64,000 nt of DNA from Thalassovita mediterranea (GTDB lineage: Bacteria > Pseudomonadota > Alphaproteobacteria > Caulobacterales > Hyphomonadaceae). The stretch is taken from positions 2,356,001-2,420,000 of the forward strand of contig CP080408.1 in the NCBI GenBank assembly GCA_019448215.1, read 5' to 3'. This document shows, piece by piece, positions 26,344 to 35,297 of this stretch. The position numbers and the translations under genes are program-made. How positions within the stretch are numbered: the first letter of the stretch is position 1; each line of letters starts with the position of its first letter. The notes beneath the pieces were generated by a model, which searched no databases, was not told the DNA's origin, and worked only from the letters and a program-made list of their open reading frames with translations.

Positions 26344-27327
26344 ATGTCCGTGCCATCCATTTTTTCCAATCTGCGTCTGCCGGTCATCGGTTCGCCGCTT
26401 TTCATCATTTCCGGCCCAGAGCTTGTCATTGCCCAGTGCAAGGCCGGTGTTGTCGGCTCTTTCCCGTCGCTGAATGCGCGTCCGATCAGCCAGCTCGATG
26501 AGTGGCTGGACCAGATCACCTCTGAGCTCGACGCCTATAACAAGGCCAATCCGGACCGTCCGGCCGCGCCATTCGCGGTGAACCAGATCGTCCACAAGAC
26601 GAATAACCGTCTCGAAGAAGATCTTGAGCTTTGCGTGAAGTACAAGGTGCCGTTCGTGATCACATCGCTGGGGGCGCGCACCGAAGTGAATGACGCGATC
26701 CAGTCCTATGGCGGTATCGTCATGCATGACGTCATCAACACCGTTTTCGCGCACAAGGCGCTTGAGAAGGGCGCCGACGGCCTGATCGCTGTGTGCTCGG
26801 GCGCTGGTGGCCATGCAGGCACGCTGTCGCCATTTGCGCTGATCCAGGAGATCCGCCAGTTCTTTGACGGCCCGCTGGCGCTGTCAGGGTCTATCGCGCA
26901 TGGCGGTTCGATCGCGGCGGCGCAGGCCATGGGCGCTGACTTTGCCTATATCGGCTCTGCCTTCATCGCCTGTGACGAGGCCCGCGCGGCCGATGGCTAC
27001 AAAGACATGATCGTCGATAGCGCGTCGAAGGACATCATCTATTCCAACCTGTTTACCGGCGTGCATGGCAACTATCTCGCCCCGTCCATTGCGGCAGCTG
27101 GCCTCGATCCGAATGACCTTCCGGAGAGCGATCCGAGCAAGATGAACTTTGGCTCTGGCGGCAACCAGAAGTCCAAGGCGTGGAAGGATATCTGGGGCTG
27201 CGGCCAGGGTATTGGTGCCATTGAAGAGCGCATGCCGACGGCGAAGTTCGTCGACAAGCTGGAGCGCGAATACAACGAAGCCATCGCAGCCCTGTCGACG
27301 GGCCGGGCCTTTGCGCCTGCAGGCTGA
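26344..27327 (+). CDS. Nitronate monooxygenase (2-nitropropane dioxygenase family)
   Basis: A 327-residue FMN-binding barrel that oxidises alkyl nitronates, including propionate-3-nitronate. Visible motifs are PVIGSPLFIISGPELVIAQ at the N-terminus, GVVGSFPSLNARP, VPFVITSLGAR, VIAVCSGAGGHAG (the family's phosphate-binding and catalytic GAGGHxG) and YIGSAFIACDEA. A GAGGG lies about 10 bases upstream. It stands alone between two unknown proteins. Confidence 0.93.
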   Translation: MSVPSIFSNLRLPVIGSPLFIISGPELVIAQCKAGVVGSFPSLNARPISQLDEWLDQITSELDAYNKANPDRPAAPFAVNQIVHKTNNRLEEDLELCVKYKVPFVITSLGARTEVNDAIQSYGGIVMHDVINTVFAHKALEKGADGLIAVCSGAGGHAGTLSPFALIQEIRQFFDGPLALSGSIAHGGSIAAAQAMGADFAYIGSAFIACDEARAADGYKDMIVDSASKDIIYSNLFTGVHGNYLAPSIAAAGLDPNDLPESDPSKMNFGSGGNQKSKAWKDIWGCGQGIGAIEERMPTAKFVDKLEREYNEAIAALSTGRAFAPAG

Positions 27328-27490
27328 TCTTTGCTGAAAGATGACTAGGTTGGTGCATCGCCGACGGGCGGTGCATCAGCTGCTTGCGCGATGTAGAGAA
27401 TTCGCGCTTTGCTGAGAAGCACAACATGCTGGCTTTCTGTCGGGGGGCAGGGGCTGGCGTGCGTAGATGAAACCGGAAGGGGACCCCGGA

Positions 27491-28147
27491 ATGAAACACC
27501 AATTCCTGAAGCTTGCGATTGGCCTGTCACTTAGCGTTGCCTTCGCCTTGCCCGCAGCGGCCGACGCGTTGAGCGATGCGCTGGAATGCGAGCAATTCCT
27601 TGTCATGTCGGCGGGGCATGTTCAGCCCGGCTCTGATGCCGAGACCGAGGTGAAAGAGCTGACCAGCGCCTGGTCGACCCAAGTTAAGCTGCTGTCGGGT
27701 GAGCCTGACACGCTTGTCGACGACCGCACCGCGGCAGGGCAAGCCTTGTTCAGTGTGATCTATACCGGTGACGCGGCGCAGAAGCAGGCGCTGCAGACCT
27801 CACTTCTGAGGTGCAAGACACCGCCTGTCATGGAGACGTCCAGCTATCCCGACCTCACTTGCGCGCGATTTGCGCAATATGTCGAGAAAGCGTCGAATGA
27901 CACGATCGCCCAGCAGGAACGCTCTGCTGCCGGTTACGATAGTGAGGGCGAAACAGAGAAGGCCGCGGTGGCGCGAGGCTATGTCGATGCGGCGCGCCAG
28001 CTTTTGAAGCCGGCATCGGCGATCAAGCATGCTTTTTTCAAGGCGCAGCCAAACACCCGCGTCGAACCGCATCATTTCGGGCTTTTTGGTGATGAGCGCG
28101 CGCCTGTGTTGGCCGCCTGCACAGCATCGATGGGGCTTGCCGAGTAG
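27491..28147 (+). CDS. Exported protein of unknown function
   Basis: The 218-residue product has a clean signal peptide (MKHQFLKLAIGLSLSVAFAL, cleavage after PAAADA) followed by a helical domain with five cysteines (CEQFLVMS, RCKTPPV, LTCARFAQYVEK, ACTASMG). No family is recognised. ATG 27491 follows CCGGA, and a longer in-frame form from 27467 would spoil the signal peptide. Likely periplasmic. Confidence 0.7.
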   Translation: MKHQFLKLAIGLSLSVAFALPAAADALSDALECEQFLVMSAGHVQPGSDAETEVKELTSAWSTQVKLLSGEPDTLVDDRTAAGQALFSVIYTGDAAQKQALQTSLLRCKTPPVMETSSYPDLTCARFAQYVEKASNDTIAQQERSAAGYDSEGETEKAAVARGYVDAARQLLKPASAIKHAFFKAQPNTRVEPHHFGLFGDERAPVLAACTASMGLAE

Positions 28148-28309
28148 GGGCAGGCAGGCGTCGCTTAGGTGAGCCGCGTGGGCGGTTACCCAGCGGACTT
28201 TCTGCGTTCAGAGCGCCGACGCGCCTTGGCCTTTGGCGGGACGGATTGAATTCGTCCGCCCCCTGACTGGCCCGGTCATAGTGTCTTCCGTCGAAGGAGG
28301 ACACCGCTC

Positions 28310-28738
28310 TTGCTTTATCCCAACCCCGAAAGCGCAGTCCGCGCATTGTCAGCCCATTGGCGCTGGCCGCACTTCAGTGTGCGGGAGTTTTCGTGCCGAT
28401 GTGGCAGGCGCTTTTGCAGCGGGCAGTACTGGCACGATGCTGAGTTTCTAGATGCGCTGCAGGATATGCGGGCGCGGGCGGGTGGGCCGCTTGTCCTGAC
28501 GTCTGGACACAGGTGTGCCGGTTGGAACGCGGCGGTCGGCGGAGCGCCGCTATCGCGGCACAAGCAGATCGCTGCGGATATCCAGATTGCAGGGCATCGC
28601 CGTGAGGCGTTGCTCGATGCGGCAATCGGGGCCGGGTTCACCGGGCTCGGCCTTGGGCGAAGCTTCCTTCATGTCGACAGGCGGGCGCGGCCGGCGCGCT
28701 GGTACTATCCAGGAAGCGAGAGACTATGGATCCAATAA
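28310..28738 (+). CDS. Peptidase M15-type murein hydrolase, phage/GTA endolysin-like
   Basis: The 142-residue protein has the M15A zinc motif SRHKQIAADI (His and Asp six residues apart) and FLHVDRR downstream, plus the typical VREFSCRCGRR opening and LVLTSGHRCAGWNAAVGGA. Such proteins cut peptide cross-links in peptidoglycan. It starts with TTG at 28310, supported by AAGGAGG nine bases upstream; no ATG gives a full domain. No signal peptide is present, so release would need a holin, and a holin-like gene overlaps its stop by 13 bp. Confidence 0.82.
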   Translation: MLYPNPESAVRALSAHWRWPHFSVREFSCRCGRRFCSGQYWHDAEFLDALQDMRARAGGPLVLTSGHRCAGWNAAVGGAPLSRHKQIAADIQIAGHRREALLDAAIGAGFTGLGLGRSFLHVDRRARPARWYYPGSERLWIQ

Positions 28739-29196
28739 CAGGCCTGGCCGCGAGTGCGGCAGGCGGCGGGCTGTTTGGCCTTATCGGCACAGCCCTTGGG
28801 CGGGTGGCAGGCTATTTCGAGACGCGCCAGCGCCTGCAGCACGAAACAGAGCGCTGGGCGCATGAGACAAAGCTGCTTGAGCTTCAGAGGCATGCGCGTG
28901 CAGAAGAAACCGAAGGCGAGCTGGCGCTTGCGGAGGTAAGCGGGCGCTGGGCTGGGCTGTCGGCGTCCATGGCGGCCGAGGCGGCTATTGGCGAGAGCTA
29001 TAAATGGGTGAATGCGGTGCGCGGCGTGACCCGGCCGGCGCTGACGCTGCTGCTCTGGCTGATCGCCGGACTGATATGGATCGGCGCGGACGGAGCAGGG
29101 CGGGCCTCGATCATTGAAACCGCGACATTCGCAGCGACGGCCGCAACGCTCTGGTGGTTTGGTGACCGCGGACCGCGGCGCGGGCGCACCGGGTAA
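28726..29196 (+). CDS. Holin-like protein (3-TM gene-transfer-release type)
   Basis: A 156-residue protein with a Gly/Ala-rich N-terminal hydrophobic segment (GLAASAAGGGLFGLIGTALG), an amphipathic charged helix (RQRLQHETERWAHETKLLEL) and two C-terminal membrane helices (ALTLLLWLIAGLIWIGA, TATFAATAATLWWFG). This arrangement matches the 'holin of 3 TMs for gene-transfer release' group of gene transfer agents and prophages. It overlaps the M15 peptidase gene, making an endolysin-holin pair. No capsid, tail or terminase genes are in the window. Confidence 0.7.
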   Translation: MDPITGLAASAAGGGLFGLIGTALGRVAGYFETRQRLQHETERWAHETKLLELQRHARAEETEGELALAEVSGRWAGLSASMAAEAAIGESYKWVNAVRGVTRPALTLLLWLIAGLIWIGADGAGRASIIETATFAATAATLWWFGDRGPRRGRTG

Positions 29197-29204
29197 CAGG
29201 CAAG

Positions 29205-29232
29205 AAAAAAGGCGGGCCATGCACGGCCCGCC
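29205..29232 (-). terminator. Intrinsic terminator of the S9 peptidase transcript
   Basis: Stem GGCGGGCC / GGCCCGCC with a 6-base loop; on the minus strand it is followed by TTTTTTC. It also lies 15 bp after the holin-like gene stop, so it can end transcription from both sides. Confidence 0.8.
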
Positions 29233-29261
29233 TTCCTTGGTCTGGTCTCAATAGAGGGGTC

Positions 29262-31196
29262 CTAGAACCCGCACTTGGTGTCGAAGAATTCGAAGAATTC
29301 CGGCAGCCATTGCATGTTCCACTCATAGAACCATGGGCTGTGACCCATATCCTCGATCTCGATATAGGTATAGTCGGCGTTGATGGCTTCCATCCGTTCA
29401 ACCCAGCGGCGGCTGTGTTCCACCGGGACCGTTGAGTCGAAGTCACCATGCACGATGAACATCGGGCGTTCGACCTGATCGGCTTTCTCGATCGGGTTTA
29501 CGCCGGTGATGGTCGGCTTCTGGAACTCACGCAGGAAGCGGCTGCCTGCGAGACCACCGCGGATGCGGGAGATGTCGGACACGCCAGCACCTGCCGCGAT
29601 GCAGTTGAACATGGAGTCCGGACGGGTGGCAGCGACAAAGGCGCTGTAGCCGCCATAGCTCCAGCCGAAGAAGCCGAGCTTGTCAGGATCTGCGATGCCG
29701 CGATCGACCAGCGCCTGAACGCCGTCCTCGACATCATCCTGCATGGAGAGGCCCCACTGATTGTCGCCTGCCATCCAGTGGTCCTTACCGAGGCCGTCAG
29801 AGCCGCGATAGTTTGGCTGGAACACAGCATAGCCGCGATTGGCGAGCATCTGTGCCCACTCGTCATAGCCGAGACGGTCACGGACCCAAGGGCCACCGTG
29901 CGGCATTGCGATGAGCGGGAAAGGCCCTTCCATGCCGACCGGGGTCGTCACATAGCCGGAAATCTCGCGGCCATCGCGGGCCTCGTAGACAACGAGCTCC
30001 TGAGGAGACAGCGCCTCATCCGGGATCTCATTGTTACGCGAGATGACAGGGGCAACCTTGCGGTCCTTCAGCATGTACCAGCTGCCGGAGTCGCGCGGAC
30101 CCGTCACATAGAGAAGCGTGACTTCATTGTCGTTCGAAACGCGCTCGATCCGAACCTGCTTGCCCGGAAATGCCTGTTCGAGCGAGGCGTGAAGGTCGCG
30201 GAAGTAAGGCTCGAAATAGTAAGGCTTCGTGCCTTCCAGATCGTCATACATAAAACCGACAATGACTTCGCCATCAGACAGGCGAGGGCTCTCGATTACA
30301 TCGACGGCATCGTAATTCTCGGTGCCAAAGACGAGTTCCTGTTCGCCGGTATTGATGTTGAGCTCATATATGCCGGTCACATTGTTGCCGTTGCCATTGG
30401 AGACGACTGTCGCGATTTCCGGACGTTGCGGATCGTAGAAACCGATCAGGGCAAAACGGTCGCGGTTGGATGCGTCGAGCGCGCCGATTTCCTTCCAGTC
30501 ATCATTGGCAGACACGCGTGCATAGGTCACGACACGGTTGGTTGCGCGGTCGTATTCCTGGGCGCCGCGGGCTTCGCCGGAGCGGTCGAAGATGAAGCTC
30601 TGGAAACGGCCGCCGCCGCGGAGGACCCGCTCGCGGTTCGCATTGCGAACATCGGTCACGTAGTAGTTTGGCGAGGAGCCTGGCTCTTCGGTGTGAGAGA
30701 TAAGCACCTTGTTTGGCTGGTCGGGCAGGGTACCGACAACGCTGCCGATGCCGAGATCGCCCATGAACTCCGTCATGCGGTCGCGCGGGTTCATCCGACC
30801 GCTTGCACGAACCAGCGATGTCCACTCACCGCTTTCAACGTCGTAGGAGGCTGTGCGAGGCAGGTAGACGGGACGCCCCTGGCTCTGCTCCTCGAGGATG
30901 AAGTTCACGACGAGGTGGGTGTCGTTCGCCCAGTAGATGTTCTGCGGCTGGAGGCCTTCGGTCTGGATCGCCTGGATCGAGCCCTGAATATCGTCGGTGT
31001 CGAAGACGACGAGTTCGGGCTCTGCGCCCCGCTCGCGGCGCATGAGCATCGCCATGCGCTCACCGTCTGGCGCCATATCGAGCGCCTGGACTTCTTCAGT
31101 ATCGGCCCAGACTTCGACTGGAACCGGTTCAGGCGCCGCTTCTGCGACCGCCGTAAATACAAGTGAGACGCAGACTGCGCCCATGACCCTGAGCAT
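29262..31196 (-). CDS. Secreted S9-family prolyl-oligopeptidase-like serine peptidase
   Basis: The 644-residue protein begins with a signal peptide (MLRVMGAVCVSLVFTAVAEA). The first 380 residues form a beta-propeller-like domain; the last 260 are an alpha/beta hydrolase with the nucleophile elbow FGWSYGGYSAF, the Asp in HGDFDSTVPVEHSR and the His in DMGHSPWFYE. Such periplasmic enzymes take dipeptides or acyl-amino acids from short peptides. ATG 31196 is preferred to GTG 31199 because GGGAG is better spaced. It is immediately downstream of the TonB receptor on the same strand, but a terminator lies between. Confidence 0.94.
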   Translation of the reverse strand: MLRVMGAVCVSLVFTAVAEAAPEPVPVEVWADTEEVQALDMAPDGERMAMLMRRERGAEPELVVFDTDDIQGSIQAIQTEGLQPQNIYWANDTHLVVNFILEEQSQGRPVYLPRTASYDVESGEWTSLVRASGRMNPRDRMTEFMGDLGIGSVVGTLPDQPNKVLISHTEEPGSSPNYYVTDVRNANRERVLRGGGRFQSFIFDRSGEARGAQEYDRATNRVVTYARVSANDDWKEIGALDASNRDRFALIGFYDPQRPEIATVVSNGNGNNVTGIYELNINTGEQELVFGTENYDAVDVIESPRLSDGEVIVGFMYDDLEGTKPYYFEPYFRDLHASLEQAFPGKQVRIERVSNDNEVTLLYVTGPRDSGSWYMLKDRKVAPVISRNNEIPDEALSPQELVVYEARDGREISGYVTTPVGMEGPFPLIAMPHGGPWVRDRLGYDEWAQMLANRGYAVFQPNYRGSDGLGKDHWMAGDNQWGLSMQDDVEDGVQALVDRGIADPDKLGFFGWSYGGYSAFVAATRPDSMFNCIAAGAGVSDISRIRGGLAGSRFLREFQKPTITGVNPIEKADQVERPMFIVHGDFDSTVPVEHSRRWVERMEAINADYTYIEIEDMGHSPWFYEWNMQWLPEFFEFFDTKCGF

Positions 31197-31277
31197 CACG
31201 TTTTCTCCCGCTAATTGATATTAACGAAGTCAGCAAAGGACGGTCCCAAAGGCAAGGCCACAGGGGGGCAAAGCTGC

Positions 31278-31310
31278 ATAAAAAAAGCCCGAAGCGTGAT
31301 GCTTCGGGCT
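31278..31310 (-). terminator. Intrinsic terminator of the TonB receptor transcript
   Basis: A 10 bp stem (AGCCCGAAGC / GCTTCGGGCT) with a 5-base loop. On the minus strand it is followed by a run of T, 54 bp after the receptor stop and upstream of the S9 peptidase start. Confidence 0.85.
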
Positions 31311-31363
31311 TTCCCTTGAAGGGACCAGAGCGACCGGGGCCGCTCTGGCTATTTGCGGAAGGC

Positions 31364-34300
31364 TTAGAAAGACTTCGTGATGTTGAGGAACAGGGTCCGG
31401 CCACCGAGGTCGTAACCAACGCCGCCGATGTTCGACAGCTCTGGGTTGTCGGTGTTCGGTGGTGCGTTGTTGAAGATGTTCGAAACACCACCACGGACGA
31501 TCATCGTATCACCTTCCCAGGCGAGCGAGATGTCGTGGACCCAGTAGTTCTCCAGACCGTCAACTTGCAGACACGGACGGTCATTCGCCAGCGCTGCGTT
31601 GAAGCAGGTGTAGAAGTTCGACTGGATTGGCTCGTTACGCTCGTCCGGACGGGTGTCTTCGACCATTTCGTCGATCCAGCGCGATTGCCACAGGAAGCGC
31701 CAATCGTTCCAGGAGAAGACGTTCGTCAGGTTGAGACGCCATTCCGGGTTACCGTACTCGGTCAGGTCGTCGTCGATACGAACACCGGTTGCCTCGAAGA
31801 TTTCTTCGGTCTGCGTCAGAGACTGGGTCGCACGTGCGATCAGATCGTAGCGGACTTCGCCTTCCATGTAAGGAGCGTTGAAGTCGATACCGAATTCGAG
31901 GTTGTAGTCGATGCCTTCGGAGACTTGCTCACCAAGGTTCTGCTGGAGAGCAGAAACGAAGGTGATTTCACCCGAGGTGTCGTCGCCAGCAACACGCGGT
32001 GCACGCGTGAGGAACTGACAGCGAGCATCGGTCAGGCCTGGGCTGTCGTAGCAGAGGCTGGTGATAACAGCAGCCGTCAGCTGGTCGACTTCGTCCTGAA
32101 CCTTGATCTCGTAGTAGGTCACAGACGTACGGAGATCGAAGCGGTCGGTCCAAGGCTGTTCAAAGACGAGGCCTACGGACAGAGCTTCAGAGGTTTCGGC
32201 CTCGAGGTTCGGGTTGGAGCCCGAAGCAACGCGGGTCGGTGCACCGAAGAAGACCGGGTTGGACGTGCCGAGGCCGCGAACACCGAGCGAGAACGGATCG
32301 GTTCCCGGGATGTTGTATGGGCCGCCACCGTTCAGACAGTTCTGAATGACGTCCGGGTCGCGCGGGTCGAGGGCCGGAACATATTCACGCGTGTCTGGCG
32401 TGGTTGGATCGTTGTCGTAGTCGTCGAATGGAACTGCGACACCTGGCACGCGGCAAGGGTCAGATGGGTTGCCGAAGCCGGTGACGCGGCCACCGAACTG
32501 CTCACCGAGGTTCGGTGCGCGGTACGAGGTGCCGTAGGTCGAGCGGAGACGGAACCAGTCAACCGGAGCGTATTGACCCTGGACACGGTAGGTCCACTGG
32601 GCGCCGAAGTTGTCTTCCTCGGTCCAGCGAGCTGCACCGTTGAGGGTGAGTTCTTCGACGAATGGCTTGTCGGCGACGAGCGGAAGCTCGAGCTCGATGA
32701 AGCCTTCCTGAAGCATACGCGAGCCGTTGGAGCCTGGGTCACCAAGGAAGCCCTGGAAGTCACCAGCAGAGGCACCAGCGTCCGTCTTGGTCGAAATCGC
32801 GTCATCACGCAGTTCGACACCGAGCACCATGCCGACTGGGCCAGCTGGGAGCTCGAAGAGGTCACCGGAGATGTATGCGTTGAAGACCGACTGCTCGACG
32901 ACCGTGTTCGTGATCCGGTTAGGGAACAGGTACTCGGTGTCTGCATCGTCAGGGAAACGACCCGTGAAGATGAACTCTTCGGTGAAGAACGGAAGCGGAC
33001 GGCAGGTAACCTGCTGTGCAACGTTCGGGATCGTGCGTGGGTCACAGACGAACTGACCGGTGGCCGGATCAAAGCGCGTGTTTTCCAGCGTCTGCTCGAG
33101 GCGCGGGAAGTACGGGATGCCCTGGATCGTGTCGTCACCGTTCGAGCGGCTGTAGCTCAGATAGGCGTCGTAACCCCAGTTCTTGAGCGTACCGAAGGAA
33201 TCCATGAATGGAAGGTCGCCCTTGATACCACCGATGAGGCGGGTCTGAGCAACTTCGGTCTGCGCGAAGAAGTTGGTGTTGTAGTACAGCGTACCAGCCG
33301 TGCCGAGAACGTTCAGCGCGTAGTTCGGGTCGAGCGGGATTGCGCCCTGACCAGCCGTGCTGTTGTCGGTGATACGGTTGGACCACGATGCTTCGAAGTA
33401 AGCGGTGAGATCGCCGTAAAGGTCGGTCTCGTACTCACCCGTGGAGTAGAGCGTGGTGCGCTCGAAGTTCGGCAGCAGGGTTGCTTTGAGCTCTTCTGGG
33501 TAGATCAGAAGGTCCTGGCCCTGAAGGTTGTCCGGCTCGATGAGCAGGCCGCGCGTGCTGACCGGCTTGAAGTTCGGCGGAAGTGGTGCGCCGAAGTTGA
33601 AGCCTGGCTCATACTTCAGGAAGCCGAATGGTGTACCGGAGATGGCACCTGCACCGAACGAACCGGAGCAGTACTCATAACGGCGGCCGCTTGCGCCTTC
33701 CATGAGGAAGGAGAGACAGTTGCCGTCATATGGGTGGTAGAAGCTGCCGAATTGCTTTTCGGTCACAGCGTCCGACTGGCTGTATTCAGCGGCGAAGGTC
33801 ATGAAACCGCGGTCGCTGGAAACGCCCATCGTTGCGGAGTAAACCTGCTGCTTGCCTGCGTTACCGCTCATTTCTGGGTCGGTGTAGAAGGCATCGAACT
33901 GAAGGCCGTCGAAATCGGTGCGGAGGATGTAGTTCACAACACCTGCAACGGCGTCAGAACCATAAACCGACGAAGCACCGTCGAGAAGAACGTCAACGCG
34001 CTCAACCAGCGAACCTGGGATAAGGTTCAGGTCGGGTGCGCTTGGCACACCGCGCACACCAGCTGGTGCGAGACGGCGACCGTTGACGAGAACGAGCGTA
34101 CGGCCAGCATCGAGACCGCGAAGCGAAGCGGTTGCAGAACCTGGGCCGCTGTCGGTGATCAGACCAGCGGAGGTCGAAACACCCGTGGTAACCTGCTGAC
34201 CCTGAACAACGGTGGTCTGGCTCAGAAGGTCAGACGCATCAACGAGACCGAGGTCGCGAGCTGTGTCACCATCGATGACCTGAAGCGGGGAAACGCTCGT

Positions 34301-34513
34301 GTACTCGTCGCGAGCAAGACGCGAACCGGTGACAACAACACGCTCCTGGCGTGCTTCGTCTTCGGCTTCGACTTCTTCGATGACGATGACATCAGAATCT
34401 TCGTCTTCCGCATCATTGTCCTGCGCGAACGCAGCACCTGCCCACATAGCGCTGGCCGCAGTTGCGATCAGCGTAGTGGTGAGCAGCTTCCTTTTCCAAA
34501 TATCTTGGGTCAA
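31364..34513 (-). CDS. TonB-dependent outer membrane receptor
   Basis: The 1049-residue precursor has a signal peptide (LTTTLIATAASAMWAGAAFA), an Asp/Glu-rich spacer (DNDAEDEDSDVIVIEEVEAE), the plug domain (VVVTGSRLARDEYTSV, later GVPSAPDLNLIPGSLVERVD) and a 22-strand beta-barrel ending in LFLNITKSF with the C-terminal Phe required for outer-membrane insertion. The start is a TTG at 34513: GGAGGAGG lies 5 bases upstream, and the in-frame codons above it are not start codons near that site. Length and the lack of a FecA-like signalling extension suggest substrate import, probably of a peptide or oligomer; the ligand is unknown. Neighbour of a secreted peptidase. Confidence 0.93.
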   Translation of the reverse strand: MTQDIWKRKLLTTTLIATAASAMWAGAAFAQDNDAEDEDSDVIVIEEVEAEDEARQERVVVTGSRLARDEYTSVSPLQVIDGDTARDLGLVDASDLLSQTTVVQGQQVTTGVSTSAGLITDSGPGSATASLRGLDAGRTLVLVNGRRLAPAGVRGVPSAPDLNLIPGSLVERVDVLLDGASSVYGSDAVAGVVNYILRTDFDGLQFDAFYTDPEMSGNAGKQQVYSATMGVSSDRGFMTFAAEYSQSDAVTEKQFGSFYHPYDGNCLSFLMEGASGRRYEYCSGSFGAGAISGTPFGFLKYEPGFNFGAPLPPNFKPVSTRGLLIEPDNLQGQDLLIYPEELKATLLPNFERTTLYSTGEYETDLYGDLTAYFEASWSNRITDNSTAGQGAIPLDPNYALNVLGTAGTLYYNTNFFAQTEVAQTRLIGGIKGDLPFMDSFGTLKNWGYDAYLSYSRSNGDDTIQGIPYFPRLEQTLENTRFDPATGQFVCDPRTIPNVAQQVTCRPLPFFTEEFIFTGRFPDDADTEYLFPNRITNTVVEQSVFNAYISGDLFELPAGPVGMVLGVELRDDAISTKTDAGASAGDFQGFLGDPGSNGSRMLQEGFIELELPLVADKPFVEELTLNGAARWTEEDNFGAQWTYRVQGQYAPVDWFRLRSTYGTSYRAPNLGEQFGGRVTGFGNPSDPCRVPGVAVPFDDYDNDPTTPDTREYVPALDPRDPDVIQNCLNGGGPYNIPGTDPFSLGVRGLGTSNPVFFGAPTRVASGSNPNLEAETSEALSVGLVFEQPWTDRFDLRTSVTYYEIKVQDEVDQLTAAVITSLCYDSPGLTDARCQFLTRAPRVAGDDTSGEITFVSALQQNLGEQVSEGIDYNLEFGIDFNAPYMEGEVRYDLIARATQSLTQTEEIFEATGVRIDDDLTEYGNPEWRLNLTNVFSWNDWRFLWQSRWIDEMVEDTRPDERNEPIQSNFYTCFNAALANDRPCLQVDGLENYWVHDISLAWEGDTMIVRGGVSNIFNNAPPNTDNPELSNIGGVGYDLGGRTLFLNITKSF

Positions 34514-34907
34514 ATTGACCTCCTCCAAAAGCGCGTGTCCGGATTGCGGGTGCAATTCCGGCGCTTACCCTGACTAATAAGACTGATCGACGCCCGAACA
34601 GCCCTGCAGCGACGCTAATCGCGCGAATCTTTAAAGGTCAACGCAATTATGACACTTTCGTCATCGTTCGGTGTGAGTGGTCGTCGGACTGTGTCGCAGG
34701 GGTCACAGAATTCCCTGCTCGGATGATTCAACGCAATCAGGATGCGCCAATATGCGAATTAGACCGGCAAATTTTTCGCTGGGGTCGCCAACACGTGGAT
34801 GACATTGCTTCGCCCGGGAGTAGAGCTGTCTTCAGCGCCCGGTTTTATGTCAAATCTGGCAATGGTGCCAGCGAGGAAGGCTTCCCGTATTGCAAGCCAT
34901 CAGGGGA
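34514..34907. other. Intergenic region between the TonB receptor and tRNA-Thr
   Basis: About 394 bp with no supportable gene. It contains the receptor's predicted promoter and leader; the rest is unremarkable. A 68-residue plus-strand ORF here runs into the tRNA and is not credible. Confidence 0.6.
34613..34641 (-). promoter_or_regulatory. Predicted sigma-70 type promoter of the TonB receptor
   Basis: On the minus strand TTGACC (34641-34636) and TTAGCG (34618-34613) are separated by exactly 17 bp. A start site near 34606 would give a leader of roughly 90 bases before the TTG start. The -10 match is imperfect. Confidence 0.4.
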
Positions 34908-34982
34908 TGGTGCCGCGAGACAGAATTGAACTGTCGACCTCGTCATTACCAATGACGCGCTCTACCACTGAGCTACCGCGGC
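34908..34982 (-). tRNA. tRNA-Thr (anticodon GGT)
   Basis: The minus strand folds into a complete cloverleaf: acceptor GCCGCGG paired with TCGCGGC (one G-U), D-arm with GCTCAGTGGTAGAGC, anticodon stem CGTCA/TGACG around TTGGTAA (anticodon GGT, reading ACC), T-arm GACAG-TTCAATT-CTGTC, discriminator A and an encoded CCA. Confidence 0.95.
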
Positions 34983-35059
34983 AATTGATGCTTGCGAGCG
35001 GTGCCCTTAGCTTATGCGGGCAATGAAGAAAAGACCGTTTCAGACATGGAGCTGAAGAA

Positions 35060-35206
35060 ATGGCAGCAAAGGAAACCGCGACCGAACGCGAAGCTCGTCT
35101 GAAGGCGGCGCTGCGGGACAATCTGAAACGTCGCAAGCAGGCGGCGCGAAAGGCGAAGCAGGGTGATGAGCCTGAGGATGGCGCGGCAGACAAGCGCGGT
35201 GAGTGA
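35060..35206 (+). CDS. Short basic protein upstream of murA (48 aa)
   Basis: An ORF of 48 codons begins MAAKETATEREARLKAALRD and continues NLKRRKQAARKAKQ with an acidic tail (DEPEDGAADKRGE). Very short proteins of the form ...RLKAALRxNLKRRKxQxR are found just upstream of murA in many alphaproteobacteria, and the sequence fits that pattern. GGAG precedes the ATG. Function unknown. Confidence 0.7.
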   Translation: MAAKETATEREARLKAALRDNLKRRKQAARKAKQGDEPEDGAADKRGE

Positions 35207-35297
35207 CGAGGTATACGCAGGGCGCGGCTGCGCTGTGTACAGAAATCTGCTCATTCCCGCCTTTCCGGCGCCCAGAACAGTCTTATAAGTCCTGCGC

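Noticed and set aside
29448-31166. A 572-codon open frame opposite the S9 peptidase
   Set aside because: The minus strand gives a complete peptidase with catalytic triad. The opposite frame has no recognisable domain and lacks a ribosome site.
31316-34573. A 1085-codon open frame on the plus strand opposite the TonB receptor
   Set aside because: It mirrors the receptor exactly, has no domain sense, and is an effect of GC-rich codon use. The minus-strand receptor has a signal peptide, plug, barrel and good ribosome site.
34723-34929. A 68-codon ORF ahead of tRNA-Thr
   Set aside because: It runs into the tRNA, has no ribosome site and no similarity to known proteins that I can see.
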